Below, one piece after another: positions 9,160 to 17,822 of a stretch of 64,000 nt of DNA. The notes beneath the pieces were generated by a model that was not told where the DNA came from, made no database searches, and was given only the letters and a program-made list of their open reading frames with translations. Source of the stretch: Actinosynnema sp042752395 (GTDB lineage Bacteria > Actinomycetota > Actinomycetes > Mycobacteriales > Pseudonocardiaceae); the NCBI RefSeq assembly GCF_042752395.1, contig NZ_JBHYXZ010000018.1:16376-80375 (forward strand). The letters are read 5' to 3'. Numbering within the stretch: the stretch's first letter is position 1; each line of letters starts with the position of its first letter. A program made the position numbers and the translations under genes.

Positions 9160-9432
9160 ATGGGCATCCTGGGTTGGATCGTTCTGGGTCTCATCGCCGG
9201 CGCCATCGCCAAGGCCGTCATGCCCGGCAAGGACCCCGGCGGCATCGTCATCACCATGCTGCTCGGCATCGTCGGCGCCATCATCGGCGGTTTCATCGGC
9301 CGCGCGCTCTTCGGGTCCGACATCGGCAGCTTCTTCGACCTGAGCACCTGGCTGCTCGCCATCCTGGGCTCGGTCGTGGTGCTCGCCGTCTACCACCTGG
9401 TCACGAGCCGCGGCCACCGCGCGCACGGCTGA
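9160..9432 (+). CDS. GlsB/YeaQ/YmgE-family stress-response membrane protein
   Basis: 90 aa. The ATG at 9160 is preceded by the ribosome-binding sequence AAGGAAG six bases upstream. Three hydrophobic helices with the glycine-zipper pattern of the family are visible: ILGWIVLGLIAGAIAKAVMPG, GGIVITMLLGIVGAIIGGFIG and STWLLAILGSVVVLAVYHLV. The PGKDPGG turn after helix one is the family hallmark. Members are small inner-membrane proteins induced by stress; their molecular role is unclear. The gene stands alone and is followed by a strong terminator. Confidence 0.85.
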   Translation: MGILGWIVLGLIAGAIAKAVMPGKDPGGIVITMLLGIVGAIIGGFIGRALFGSDIGSFFDLSTWLLAILGSVVVLAVYHLVTSRGHRAHG

Positions 9433-9451
9433 CGCCGCACCACCACGACGC

Positions 9452-9483
9452 CCGGGCCCGCCGGTCACCACCGGCGGGCCCGG
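9452..9483 (+). terminator. Strong intrinsic terminator after the GlsB-like gene
   Basis: A perfect 14-bp stem (9452-9465 with 9470-9483) closed by a four-base CACC loop begins 20 bases after the stop codon. The stem is all GC apart from one pair, and no T run follows. Confidence 0.75.
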
Positions 9484-10049
9484 CGCTGTCGCGGGCGGAC
9501 CGGATCCCGTCACGGCCGGACGGGTTCGACCGGCAACGGAGCGCTTCGGCCGGACCGCTGCGCCACCGTCCGTCACCACAGCTCGAAAAAGTCCACACCG
9601 GACCCGCACCGCCGGTTCTCCACGCGAATGCGCCACCGAACCGAACCCCGCCGTTATCGCCGCGCTGATCCGATCGGTCGCGCCATTCGATCCCGTGCGG
9701 CACTTTCCCGCACCTCTCCGCTCATGCCGGACCGGGAAACACCCCGATACGAGCCGGTCGGAGTTCTCCCCGGACGTGTACCCGCGCCTGGTCGGCAGTG
9801 ACGTGACGACCAGCACCAACGGCGGCGGTATCGTCAACTGCCGGCTCAACGCCAAAGGCGGCGCGCACGAGACGTTTCTCCCTCGGAAAAGGCGTGAACC
9901 GGCCGTAACACCCAACCCCGCCAAGAGGAGCGGTGCTCGCCCCGACCGGGTCGGCCTCGTCGCCCGGCACGGACGCGTGGCGGACAACAGCTCCCGCGCC
10001 CGCCCGGGGCACCGACCACGCCCGCCGTGCCGGGCGCACGCCGCCGTCG
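9484..10049. other. 566-bp non-coding stretch
   Basis: Between the GlsB terminator and the 3' end of the fucose operon. It contains no frame with convincing codon usage or a recognisable product; a 105-codon minus-strand frame inside it (9722-10039) was considered and rejected. Downstream of the last fucose gene I see only short, widely spaced inverted repeats, none a clear terminator. Confidence 0.5.
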
Positions 10050-11018
10050 TCACCCTCGCCGCGGGTCGTGGAGCAGCCCGGCCTCCGCCAGGTCCGCCCA
10101 CAGGGCGTCGGGGACCGGGGTGGCGAACAGCGTCGCGTTGCGGCGCACCTGCTCGGCGTCCTGCGCCCCCACCACGATCCCCGCCACGGCCGGGTGCCGC
10201 GCGGCGAACGCCATGGCTGCCTGGGGCAGGGCCACGCCGTGCGCGGCGCACCGCGCGGCGATCACGCGGGCCCGCTCGACCAGCGCCGGCGGCGCCGGGC
10301 GGTAGTCGTAGGGGCCGGCCGGGGTGTCGGTCGCCAGCAGGCCGGAGTTGAACACCCCGGCGGCGAGGACCGAGACGCCCCGGTCGAGGCAGCGCGGCAG
10401 CAGCACCTCCCCCGCCGACTGGTCCAGCAGCGTGTAGCGGCCCGCCACCATGACCAGGTCGAGGTCGGTGTCGCGGACGAAGCGGTCGAGCGCCTGCCAC
10501 TGGTTCATGCCCACCCCGACGGCCCCGACCACGCCCTGCGCCCGCAACTCGTGCAACGCGGGGTACGCCCCGTCCAGCGCGGCGGCGAGGTGGTCGTCGG
10601 GGTCGTGGATGAGCACGACGTCCACGCGGTCCAGCCCGAGCCGGGCCAGGCTGCCCTCCAGGGACCGGCGGACGCCGTCGGCGGTGAAGTCCCAGCGCCG
10701 GCGCAGCGGCGCGGCGACGGCGAACCCGGCGTCGTCCGGCGCTCCCGGCCCCGGCACGAGCAACCGGCCCACCTTGGTGGACAGCACGTAGGAGTCGCGC
10801 GGGTGGCGCCGCAGCGCCTCCCCGACGCGCCGCTCGGACAGGCCGAGGCCGTAGTGCGGCGCGGTGTCGAAGTAGCGCACGCCCGCCGACCACGCCGCCG
10901 CGACGGTCGCCGCGGCCGTCCCGTCGTCCACGGCCCGCGCCAGGTTGCCCACGCCCGCCCCGCCGAAGCCCAGCGCGGTCACCTCCACCGACGACCGGCC
11001 CAACCTGCGCGTCCGCAC
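10050..11018 (-). CDS. Aldo/keto reductase, probable L-fucose (D-threo-aldose) 1-dehydrogenase
   Basis: 322 aa with the AKR (alpha/beta)8 layout. The catalytic tetrad can be read as Asp and Tyr in RYFDTAPHYGLG, Lys in LSTKVGR and His in LIHDP. Within AKRs, the opening (RRLGRSSVEVTALGFGGAG) and the YGLGLSERRVGEAL block fit the L-fucose dehydrogenase/D-threo-aldose 1-dehydrogenase group, which oxidises L-fucose to L-fuconolactone with NAD(P). It is the last gene of the fucose operon, 12 bp after the permease. Context with fuconate dehydratase and fucosidase makes this substrate much more likely than a generic ketoreductase role. No separate fuconolactonase is present, so lactone opening may be spontaneous or encoded elsewhere. 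Confidence 0.75.
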   Translation of the reverse strand: MRTRRLGRSSVEVTALGFGGAGVGNLARAVDDGTAAATVAAAWSAGVRYFDTAPHYGLGLSERRVGEALRRHPRDSYVLSTKVGRLLVPGPGAPDDAGFAVAAPLRRRWDFTADGVRRSLEGSLARLGLDRVDVVLIHDPDDHLAAALDGAYPALHELRAQGVVGAVGVGMNQWQALDRFVRDTDLDLVMVAGRYTLLDQSAGEVLLPRCLDRGVSVLAAGVFNSGLLATDTPAGPYDYRPAPPALVERARVIAARCAAHGVALPQAAMAFAARHPAVAGIVVGAQDAEQVRRNATLFATPVPDALWADLAEAGLLHDPRRG

Positions 11019-11030
11019 CCCGCCCCTCCC

Positions 11031-12086
11031 CTAGTCCTGCGCCTTGCCGCTGGTGAGCCGCGCCAGCACCAGCGCGACCAGGATCACCAGGCCGTTCACC
11101 GCCTGGATCTGGTCGGCCTTCACCTGCGCGAGCGTCAGCACGTTCTGGATCAGGCCCAGCAGCACGACCCCGGTCAGCGCGCCGAACAGGGTGCCCTTGC
11201 CGCCGTCGAGGCTGATGCCGCCGATGACCGCCGCCGCGAACACCGTGAAGATCATGCCGTCGCCCTGGTTGGCGGCCACCGAGCCCAGCCGCGCGGACAG
11301 CATCAGGCCCGCGAACGCCGCCAGCACGCCCGCGATCACCAGGGTGGTCCAGATGACCCGCTCGACCCGGATGCCCGCCGCCCGCGCCGCCGCCGGGTTG
11401 CCGCCCACCGCGTACAGCGAGCGCCCGACCCTGGTGTAGCCCATGACGACGATGCCGACCGCGAAGCACAGCACCACGATCCAGATCGACAGCGGCAGGG
11501 TCAGCACGCGCAGGCTGCCCAGGTAGTCGATCACCGGGATCCGGTTGGCCAGGTTGGACATGGTCGCGCCGCCCACCACGGCCAGTTGCAGGCCGCGCAG
11601 GGCGATGAGCATGGCCAGCGTGACGATGAACGCCGACAGCTTGAACTTGACGATCAGCAGCCCGTTGAACAGGCCGACGAGCGCGCCGAACACCAGGGCC
11701 ACCGGCAGCACGGTCCACGCGGGCCACGGCGCGCCCAGGAAGTCGGTGCTGCCGACGACCATGAAGACCGCGATGGCGGGCGCGATGCCGACGACGGACT
11801 CCAGCGACAGGTCGAACTTGCCCACGATCAGCACCAGCGCCTCGGCCAGCACGACCAGCGCCAGCTCCGTCTGGTACTTCAGCACGGTGTCGACCAGGTA
11901 CGCCTTGGTCAGGAACAGGTCGGGCTTGAGCGTGTAGCCGTAGACCAGCAGGGCGATGATCGGGGGGACCAGCGCCAGGTCGCGCAGCCGCGCCAGGCGC
12001 AGCCGGTTGGCCGGCCTCCCCGGCTCGCGGGTGGGCGGCACACCGCCGCCCCCGCGCACCGTGCTGTCGGTCGCGCTACTGGTCAT
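11031..12086 (-). CDS. Sugar ABC transporter permease (ribose-type), probable L-fucose uptake
   Basis: 351 aa. The start is placed at the ATG at 12086, inside the last codons of the ATPase gene (11-nt overlap); the N-terminal extension is unlikely. About ten hydrophobic helices are visible, and the conserved region near nt 11200-11240 reads AAAVIGGISLDGGKGT, the BPD_transp_2 signature (RbsC/XylH/AraH class). Only one permease gene is present, so it would act as a homodimer with the double-domain ATPase. Its position between the ATPase and the aldose dehydrogenase in the fucose operon suggests import of L-fucose or a fucosyl oligosaccharide. Confidence 0.85.
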   Translation of the reverse strand: MTSSATDSTVRGGGGVPPTREPGRPANRLRLARLRDLALVPPIIALLVYGYTLKPDLFLTKAYLVDTVLKYQTELALVVLAEALVLIVGKFDLSLESVVGIAPAIAVFMVVGSTDFLGAPWPAWTVLPVALVFGALVGLFNGLLIVKFKLSAFIVTLAMLIALRGLQLAVVGGATMSNLANRIPVIDYLGSLRVLTLPLSIWIVVLCFAVGIVVMGYTRVGRSLYAVGGNPAAARAAGIRVERVIWTTLVIAGVLAAFAGLMLSARLGSVAANQGDGMIFTVFAAAVIGGISLDGGKGTLFGALTGVVLLGLIQNVLTLAQVKADQIQAVNGLVILVALVLARLTSGKAQD

Positions 12087-13764
12087 CGTCCTCACCGATT
12101 CCTTCGATCTCCGCCACGAGCCTGCTCTCGTCCCACCCACGCGGGTGCTCGGCCACGACCCGGCCACCCACCATCACCACGACCCGGTCGCACACCCTCA
12201 GGTCCTCCAGTTCGTCGGAGACCAGCAGCGCGCCCCGGCGTTCGCGGGTCTGCCGGTCCACCGCGCCCAGCAGCGACTCCTTCGAGCGCACGTCCACGCC
12301 CGCGGTCGGCTGCACGAGCACCAGCACTTCGGGGTCGCTGGCCAGGGCGCGGGCCATCACGACCTTCTGCGCGTTGCCGCCGGACAGCTCGCCCACGGGC
12401 TGGTGCGGGCCCGCCGCGTGCACGTCCAGCTCGGCGATCATGTTCCGGGCCTCCGCGTCCCGACGGGACGGCAGCACCAGGACGCCGGGGCCGAGCTTGC
12501 CCGCGATGGTCATCGTGGCGTTCTCGGCGATGGACAACCCGCCGACGAACCCGTCCACGTTGCGGTCGCCGGGCAGGTAGCCGATGCCGCCCGCCAGGGC
12601 CGCGCGGACGGTGCCGCCGCGCACCGGCCGCCCGGCGACCACCACCGTGCCGCCGCGGGGCCGCAGCCCGGCGATCGCCTCGGCCAGTTGCCGCTTGCCG
12701 CTGGCCGCCGAGCCCGCGACGCCCACGATCTCGCCGCGCCGGACGGTCAGGTCCACGTGCTCGACCGCGCCGGGCACGCTCACCCCGGTCAGCTCCAGCA
12801 CCGGGTCGGCGTCGGGCGGCACGGCCGGCCGGTCCGCGCCCACCTGCACCAGCCCGCGCGCCTCGCCGATCATCGCGGCCACCAGCCGGTCGCGGTCCAG
12901 CGCCGCCACGGTGTCGGTCACCACGTGCCGGGCGTCGCGGAACACGGTCACCCGCTGGCAGATCTCGTAGACCTCCGGCAGGTGGTGGGAGATGAACAGG
13001 AACGTCACGCCCTGCTCGCGCAGCGCCCGGAGCCGGTCGAACAGCCGGTGGATGGCCTGGGACTCCAGCTGGGCGGTCGGCTCGTCGAGGATGACGAACC
13101 GCGCGCCCAGCGACAGCGCGCCGGCGATCTCCACCAGTTGCCGCTGCTCCACCGACAGCTCCCGGGCCGGGAGGTCGGGGGCCACCGGCACCTGCCAGGT
13201 CTCGAGCAGCTCGGCCGCCTCGCGGCGGCTGCCCCCGGGGGGCGGCAAGGCGCACCCCCCCCCCGCGCGGCGGGGGGGGCCAAAGGGTATCCCACACCCC
13301 ACCGCCATTACAACNNNNNNNNNNCCCGCCCGGCCCGGGGGCGGGGGGGGGGGGCCCCCGGGCCCCTGCGCGCTCTCGCGCAGCCGGCCCGCCGCGGGGC
13401 CAAACCGGGGGGGCGAGATCAGGCCGAACCGCCCGCGCGGCTGCCGGTGCAGGAACAGGTTCTCCGCCACGGACAGGTCCTTGACCACGGACGGGTGCTG
13501 GTAGACGCAGGCCACGCGCCGCCGCCACGCCGTCCGGTCGCCGATCGGCGGGGCCGGCTCACCGTCGAAGAGGACCTGGCCCGCGTCCGGTTTGAGCACC
13601 CCGGTCAGCACGCCGACCAGCGTCGACTTGCCCGCCCCGTTCCGGCCGACGAGGGCGTGCGTCTCCCCCGGCAGCACGGCGATGTTCCCGTCGGCCAGCG
13701 CGACGGTCGGCCCGAACCTCTTGGCGATGCCGACCGCCGCGACGACGGGTGTCGATCGGTCCAT
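12076..13764 (-). CDS. Sugar ABC transporter ATP-binding protein, two ABC domains (interrupted by an assembly gap)
   Basis: About 562 aa including gap codons. The ATG at 13764 is preferred over the GTG nine bases upstream because of spacing from the GGAAGGG ribosome-binding site. Domain 1 has Walker A GRNGAGKST (about residue 40), signature ELSVEQRQ and Walker B FVILDEPT. Domain 2 has a variant Walker A (GSAASGKR), signature LSGGNAQK and VLVLVQPTAGVD, where Gln replaces the Walker B catalytic Glu, so the second site is probably weak or non-hydrolytic, as in several RbsA/MglA-type proteins. The N run at 13315-13324 and its G/C-homopolymer flanks (about 13235-13400) encode implausible sequence between the Q-loop and the signature of domain 1; that part should be disregarded. 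It energises uptake with the adjacent permease and binding protein. Confidence 0.85.
   Translation of the reverse strand: MDRSTPVVAAVGIAKRFGPTVALADGNIAVLPGETHALVGRNGAGKSTLVGVLTGVLKPDAGQVLFDGEPAPPIGDRTAWRRRVACVYQHPSVVKDLSVAENLFLHRQPRGRFGLISPPRFGPAAGRLRESAQGPGGPPPPPPGRAXXXXVVMAVGCGIPFGPPRRAGGGCALPPPGGSRREAAELLETWQVPVAPDLPARELSVEQRQLVEIAGALSLGARFVILDEPTAQLESQAIHRLFDRLRALREQGVTFLFISHHLPEVYEICQRVTVFRDARHVVTDTVAALDRDRLVAAMIGEARGLVQVGADRPAVPPDADPVLELTGVSVPGAVEHVDLTVRRGEIVGVAGSAASGKRQLAEAIAGLRPRGGTVVVAGRPVRGGTVRAALAGGIGYLPGDRNVDGFVGGLSIAENATMTIAGKLGPGVLVLPSRRDAEARNMIAELDVHAAGPHQPVGELSGGNAQKVVMARALASDPEVLVLVQPTAGVDVRSKESLLGAVDRQTRERRGALLVSDELEDLRVCDRVVVMVGGRVVAEHPRGWDESRLVAEIEGIGEDDDQ
13315..13324. 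other. Assembly gap (10 N) in the ABC ATPase gene
   Basis: Ten Ns flanked by long C and G runs on both sides. The translated flanks (about 13235-13400) do not resemble the helical subdomain expected there, which suggests contig-end errors as well as missing bases. Confidence 0.95.
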
Positions 13765-13786
13765 CGGTGACACCCTTCCGTCCGCC

Positions 13787-14833
13787 CTACCGGGCGCTGT
13801 TGCCCCAGAGCGCGGGGTCGTCCACGTTGTCCTTGGTCACCAGGGGCGCGGGGAGCTGGTCCTCGAAGCCGTTCGGCAGCTCGATGACGGTGCTGCCGTG
13901 CTCGGTGGGGCCGGCCTTGGGCGTCACGCCCGCCATCGCCTGCTTCGCCCAGTACAAGGCGATGCCGGCGTAGCTGTCGGCGGGCTGGGAGACCGTGGCG
14001 TCGATCTCGCCCTTGCGGATGGCGTCGAACTCCTGGGGGATGCCGTCGTTGGAGATGACGAAGATGTGCCGGGGGTCGGTCGGCGGCACCAGCAGGTTGC
14101 GCTGCTTGAGCACCTGGAGCGTCGGGTCGAGGAACACGCCGCCCGCCTGCATGTAGATGCCCTTGATGTCGGGGTCGGTGGACAGGCGGGTCTCCAGCGC
14201 GGCCTGCGCCTTGCTGCCCTCCCAGTCGGTCGGCTCCTCGAACACCGTGATGTCCGGGAACTTGGTGTCCATGCACTCCTTGAACGCCTCGGAGCGGTCC
14301 CGGCCGTTGATCGAGGACAACGCGCCCTGGAACTCGACGACCTTGCCCTTGCCGCCCAGCTTCTGGCCGAGGAACTCGCACGCCTTGGTGCCGTAGGCGC
14401 GGTTGTCGGCGCGGACGACCATGTAGAGCTTGCCGCTGTCCGGGCGGGTGTCCACGCTGACCACCGGGATGCCCTTGCCCGCCAGCTCGTCCAGCTTCGG
14501 GCCGATCGCGCCGGTGTCCTGCGGGGCCATGACGATGGCCTTCGCGCCCTGCGTGACCATGCTGTCCACGTTGGAGATCACGGTCTGGATGTTGTTCTGG
14601 GAGTTCGTCGTGGACACGAGTTCGACGCCCAGCTCCTCGGCCTTCTGCGGCACGTAGCGGGCGTAGGCGTTCCAGAAGTCGGAGTCGGCCCGGGGCAGGT
14701 CGACGCCGACGCCGCCCGGTCCGGCGCCGCCCGCCGGGGCGCTGCCGGCCGGCGACTCCTTGGTGCACGCGGCGAGGGCCAGGGTCATGGTCGCGACCGC
14801 GAGCGCGGCGGCGGTCCGGGAAGGGATCCTCAT
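13787..14833 (-). CDS. Sugar ABC transporter substrate-binding lipoprotein (RbsB type)
   Basis: 348 aa with a lipoprotein signal ending in the lipobox LAAC (about Cys 22), so it is exported and anchored. The mature part has the periplasmic-binding-protein type 1 pattern: DFWNAYARYVPQKAEELGVEL, then NVDSMVTQGAKAIVMAPQD and IPVVSVDTRPDSG, as in ribose/xylose/rhamnose binding proteins. It lies 32 bp downstream of the SDR and 22 bp upstream of the ATPase in the fucose operon. The ligand is inferred as L-fucose from context; I cannot read specificity from residues. Confidence 0.85.
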   Translation of the reverse strand: MRIPSRTAAALAVATMTLALAACTKESPAGSAPAGGAGPGGVGVDLPRADSDFWNAYARYVPQKAEELGVELVSTTNSQNNIQTVISNVDSMVTQGAKAIVMAPQDTGAIGPKLDELAGKGIPVVSVDTRPDSGKLYMVVRADNRAYGTKACEFLGQKLGGKGKVVEFQGALSSINGRDRSEAFKECMDTKFPDITVFEEPTDWEGSKAQAALETRLSTDPDIKGIYMQAGGVFLDPTLQVLKQRNLLVPPTDPRHIFVISNDGIPQEFDAIRKGEIDATVSQPADSYAGIALYWAKQAMAGVTPKAGPTEHGSTVIELPNGFEDQLPAPLVTKDNVDDPALWGNSAR

Positions 14834-14864
14834 CGATGTTCTCCGGTTGTGCGGCGGTGTGGTG

Positions 14865-15617
14865 CTACTGGGGTCGGGGGCGCAGGCCCTGCATGCCGCC
14901 GTCGACGGCGAGCGCGGTCCCGGTGGTGGACCGGGAGTCGGGTCCGGCGAGGTAGGCGATCGCGCCCGCCACCTCGTCGGCGGTCACCAGGCGGCCCGTG
15001 GGTTGGCGGGCGCGCAGCGCGGCCAGCTCGGCGTCGGGGTCGTCGGCCGAGGCCAGCAACCTGCGCACCCAGGGCGTGTCCGCGGTGCCGGGGTTGACGC
15101 AGTTGACCCGGATGCCCTCGCGGACGTGGTCGGCCGCCATCGCCAGGGTCAGCGACAGCACCGCGCCCTTGGTGGCGCTGTAGAGGGCGCGGTTGGGCAG
15201 GCCCGCGGTGGCCGCGATGGAGCAGGTGTTCACGATCGACGGGCTCGCGGACCGGCGCAGGTGGGGCAGGGCGGCACGGGTGGTGCGCACGATGCCGACC
15301 ACGTTCACGTCGAACACCCGGTGCCACTCGTCGTCCGGGTTGGCCTCCACGGTCCCCTGCGCGCCGACGCCCGCGTTGTTGACCAGGACGTCGAGCCCGC
15401 CGAGCAGGTCGGCGGCGCGGTCGACGGCAGCGGTGACCGACTCGGCGTCGGTCACGTCGGCCGTGACGCCGACCAGGTGCCCGGGGACGGCGGTCGGGTC
15501 GAGGTCGAGGCAGGCGACCCGCGCGCCGCGCGCGGCGAGCAGGGTCGCGGTGGCCAGGCCGATGCCGGAGCCGCCCCCGGTCACGATCGCGCGCAGTCCG
15601 GCGAAGTCCGCGGTCAC
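14865..15617 (-). CDS. SDR oxidoreductase, probable 2-keto-3-deoxy-L-fuconate dehydrogenase
   Basis: 250 aa from a GTG at 15617 that overlaps the dehydratase stop in a GTGA. Classical SDR features are intact: TGGGSGIG cofactor loop, the D-L-D acidic residue after beta 2 that favours NAD, NNAG, the catalytic Ser region NTCSIAA, and YSATK. In the oxidative L-fucose route an SDR converts 2-keto-3-deoxy-L-fuconate to the 2,4-diketo acid, the substrate of the FAH-type hydrolase encoded two genes upstream; translational coupling to the dehydratase supports that role. The sequence alone does not separate it from other sugar-acid SDRs. Confidence 0.75.
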   Translation of the reverse strand: MTADFAGLRAIVTGGGSGIGLATATLLAARGARVACLDLDPTAVPGHLVGVTADVTDAESVTAAVDRAADLLGGLDVLVNNAGVGAQGTVEANPDDEWHRVFDVNVVGIVRTTRAALPHLRRSASPSIVNTCSIAATAGLPNRALYSATKGAVLSLTLAMAADHVREGIRVNCVNPGTADTPWVRRLLASADDPDAELAALRARQPTGRLVTADEVAGAIAYLAGPDSRSTTGTALAVDGGMQGLRPRPQ

Positions 15618-16936
15618 GAGGCGCTCCGGTGGTCGGCCGCCGCCCACGCCGGGCCGGTCGGGTAGCTGAAGCGGGCGATGCTCTCGGGGCGCATGGTGGC
15701 GCTGAACCCCGGCGCGGTCGGCGCGGCGTACCGGCCGCCGACGACGCGCACGGGGTCCACGAAGTGCTCGTGCAGGTGGTCGACGTACTCGATGACCCGG
15801 TCGTCCATGGTCCCGGACACCGCGACGTAGTCGAACATGGACAGGTGCTGCACCAGCTCGCACAGGCCCACCCCGCCCGCGTGCGGGCACACCGGCACGC
15901 CGAACTTGGCCGCCAGCAGGAGGATCGCGACGTTCTCGTTCACCCCCGCCACGCGCGCGGCGTCCAGTTGCAGGTAGGACAGCGACCCGGCCTGGAGCAT
16001 CTGCTTGAACACCACCCGGTTCTGCACGTGCTCCCCGGTGGCGACCTTGATCGGCGCGATGGCGCGGGCGATCGCGGCGTGCCCGAGCACGTCGTCCGGG
16101 CTGGTCGGCTCCTCCACCCACCACGGCTCGTACTCGGCCAGCTCCCGCACCCACCGGACGGCCGTGTCCACGTCCCAGCGCTGGTTGGCGTCGATGGCGA
16201 TGCGCACGTCCGGTCCGACCGCGCTCCGGGCGATCCGCATCCGGCGCACGTCGTCGACCAGGTCGGTGCCCACCTTGAGCTTGATCTGGGTGAAGCCCGC
16301 GGCCACCGCCTCCCGGCACAACCGGCGCAGCTTGGCGTCGTCGTAACCGAGCCAGCCCGGCGAGGTGGTGTAGCCGGGGTAGCCGGTCTCCAGCAGCCGC
16401 GCCCGGCGCTCCGCCCGGCCCGGTTCGGCGCGGCGCAGGATGTCCAGCGCCTCCTCGCGGGTGAGCGCGTCGGTGAGGTACCGGAAGTCGACCAGGTCCA
16501 CGACCTGCTCCGGGCTCAGCTCCGACAGCAGCACCCACAGCGGCTTGCCCGCGCGCTTGGCCCTGAGGTCCCACAGCGCGTTGACGACCGCGGCGATCGC
16601 CATGTGCATGACGCCCTTCTCCGGGCCCAGCCAGCGCAACTGCGAGTCGTGCACCATGTCCCGCCACACGCGGCCCAGGTCGGCCATGGTGGCCTCCAGG
16701 TCGCGGCCGACGACGTGCTCGCGCAACGCGTCGATGGCGACGGCCTGCACCTCGTTGCCGCGCCCGATGGTGAACGCGAACCCGTGGCCCTCGTGCCCGT
16801 CCGGGTCGTCGGTGGTGATGACGACGTAGGCGGCCGAGTAGTCGGGGTCGGGGTTCATGGCGTCGGACCCGTCCAGCTCCAGCGAGGTGGGGAACCGGAT
16901 GTCGTGCGTCGCCATCCCGGTGATCCTGGACGTCAC
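15614..16936 (-). CDS. L-fuconate dehydratase (enolase superfamily)
   Basis: 440 aa. The mandelate-racemase-subgroup barrel is complete: catalytic K-x-K in IKLKVG (about 219-221), metal ligands Asp in AIDANQRWD (about 248), Glu in VEEPTSPDD (about 274) and Glu in ATGEHVQNR (about 299), and the general base His in CPHAGGVGLCE (about 350). The last block, LGPEKGVMHMAIAAVVNALWDL and the overall length match L-fuconate dehydratase specifically rather than other acid-sugar dehydratases. It forms 2-keto-3-deoxy-L-fuconate. The GTG start overlaps the upstream stop by four bases and its stop overlaps the SDR start, so translation is coupled across the three genes. Confidence 0.88.
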   Translation of the reverse strand: MTSRITGMATHDIRFPTSLELDGSDAMNPDPDYSAAYVVITTDDPDGHEGHGFAFTIGRGNEVQAVAIDALREHVVGRDLEATMADLGRVWRDMVHDSQLRWLGPEKGVMHMAIAAVVNALWDLRAKRAGKPLWVLLSELSPEQVVDLVDFRYLTDALTREEALDILRRAEPGRAERRARLLETGYPGYTTSPGWLGYDDAKLRRLCREAVAAGFTQIKLKVGTDLVDDVRRMRIARSAVGPDVRIAIDANQRWDVDTAVRWVRELAEYEPWWVEEPTSPDDVLGHAAIARAIAPIKVATGEHVQNRVVFKQMLQAGSLSYLQLDAARVAGVNENVAILLLAAKFGVPVCPHAGGVGLCELVQHLSMFDYVAVSGTMDDRVIEYVDHLHEHFVDPVRVVGGRYAAPTAPGFSATMRPESIARFSYPTGPAWAAADHRSAS

Positions 16937-17784
16937 GCCTGCCCCACCTCCTGCCGCTGCCGGCCGAGCCCGTCGATCTCGACCTCCACCACGTCTCCCT
17001 CCCTCAGGTACGGCTTCGGGTCGGGTTGCCCGAGGGCGACGCCGGCCGGGGTGCCGGTGTTGATCACGTCACCCGGTTCGAGGACCATGAACCAGGACAG
17101 GTAGCGCACGACCTCCGCCACCCCGAACACCATGTCGGAGGTCCTGCCGTCCTGCCGGGTGACGCCGTTGACCCGCAGCCGCAGGCCCAGGTCCTGCGGG
17201 TCGGCGACCTCGTCGGCGGTGACCAGCCAGGGGCCCAGGGGGTTGAACGTCTCGCACGACTTGCCCTTGTCCCACTGGCCGCCCCGTTCGAGCTGGAACT
17301 CCCGTTCCGACACGTCGTTGGAGATCGCGTAGCCCGCCACGCAGGCCATCGCCTCGGCGTGGCCGTCGAGGTAGCGGGCCGTGCGGCCGATGACGACCGC
17401 CAGCTCGACCTCCCAGTCGGTCTTGGTGCTGCGCCGGGGCACCAGCACCCGGTCGTCCGGCCCGACCACCGTGGAGGGTGCCTTCAGGAACACCACCGGC
17501 TCGGCGGGCAGCGGCGCGCCGGTCTCGGCGGCGTGGTCGGAGTAGTTCAACCCGATGCAGACCACCTTGCCGGGGCGCGCGACCGGCGGCCCGATCCGCT
17601 CGCCCGGCGCGACGGCCGGCAGCGCGCCGCCGGCCAGCGCCGCACGGACCCGGTCCAGCCCGTCCCCGGCGAGCAGCGCGCCGTCGATGTCGGCGACCAC
17701 GCCCGACAGGTCCCGCGGGACCCCGGTCCCGTCCAGCACGGCGGGCCGCTCCGCACCCGGTGCTCCGACCCGTAGCAGCTTCAC
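16933..17784 (-). CDS. FAH-family hydrolase, probable 2,4-diketo-3-deoxy-L-fuconate hydrolase
   Basis: 283 aa from the GTG at 17784. This start is chosen over the ATG at 17802 because GAGGTGG lies six bases upstream of it and because the ATG lies inside the promoter-proximal operator. The fold is fumarylacetoacetate hydrolase C-terminal type: IGLNYSDHAAETG, the metal-binding DWEVELAVVIG with its Glu pair, and the terminal GDVVEVEIDGLG. It is the first gene of the operon. In the non-phosphorylated fucose route this family cleaves the diketo acid to pyruvate and L-lactate, closing the pathway. Confident for family, strong by context for substrate. Confidence 0.8.
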   Translation of the reverse strand: MKLLRVGAPGAERPAVLDGTGVPRDLSGVVADIDGALLAGDGLDRVRAALAGGALPAVAPGERIGPPVARPGKVVCIGLNYSDHAAETGAPLPAEPVVFLKAPSTVVGPDDRVLVPRRSTKTDWEVELAVVIGRTARYLDGHAEAMACVAGYAISNDVSEREFQLERGGQWDKGKSCETFNPLGPWLVTADEVADPQDLGLRLRVNGVTRQDGRTSDMVFGVAEVVRYLSWFMVLEPGDVINTGTPAGVALGQPDPKPYLREGDVVEVEIDGLGRQRQEVGQA

Positions 17785-17800
17785 GCTCGACCACCTCGTC

Positions 17801-17815
17801 ATACATCGGATCTCT
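17801..17815 (-). promoter_or_regulatory. Operator 1 of the fucose operon (downstream of -10)
   Basis: On the minus strand the 15-mer reads AGAGATCCGATGTAT. It starts next to the predicted transcription start and differs at only two or three positions from the operators at 17865-17879 and 21400-21414. The core is an imperfect palindrome around ATCsGAT. A repressor bound here would block promoter clearance. Confidence 0.7.
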
Positions 17816-17822
17816 TGAGGGA

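Noticed and set aside
9722..10039. A 105-codon minus-strand frame after the fucose operon
   Set aside because: No ribosome-binding site, no recognisable sequence, and composition like neighbouring non-coding DNA.
12290..12330. Loss of the Walker B Glu in ABC domain 2 as a sign of a dead transporter
   Set aside because: Degenerate second nucleotide sites are common in double-domain sugar ABC ATPases, and domain 1 is intact.
14865..16667. A 600-aa frame fusing the SDR to upstream sequence
   Set aside because: The upstream part overlaps the fuconate dehydratase gene; the GTGA overlap at 15614-15617 marks the true start.
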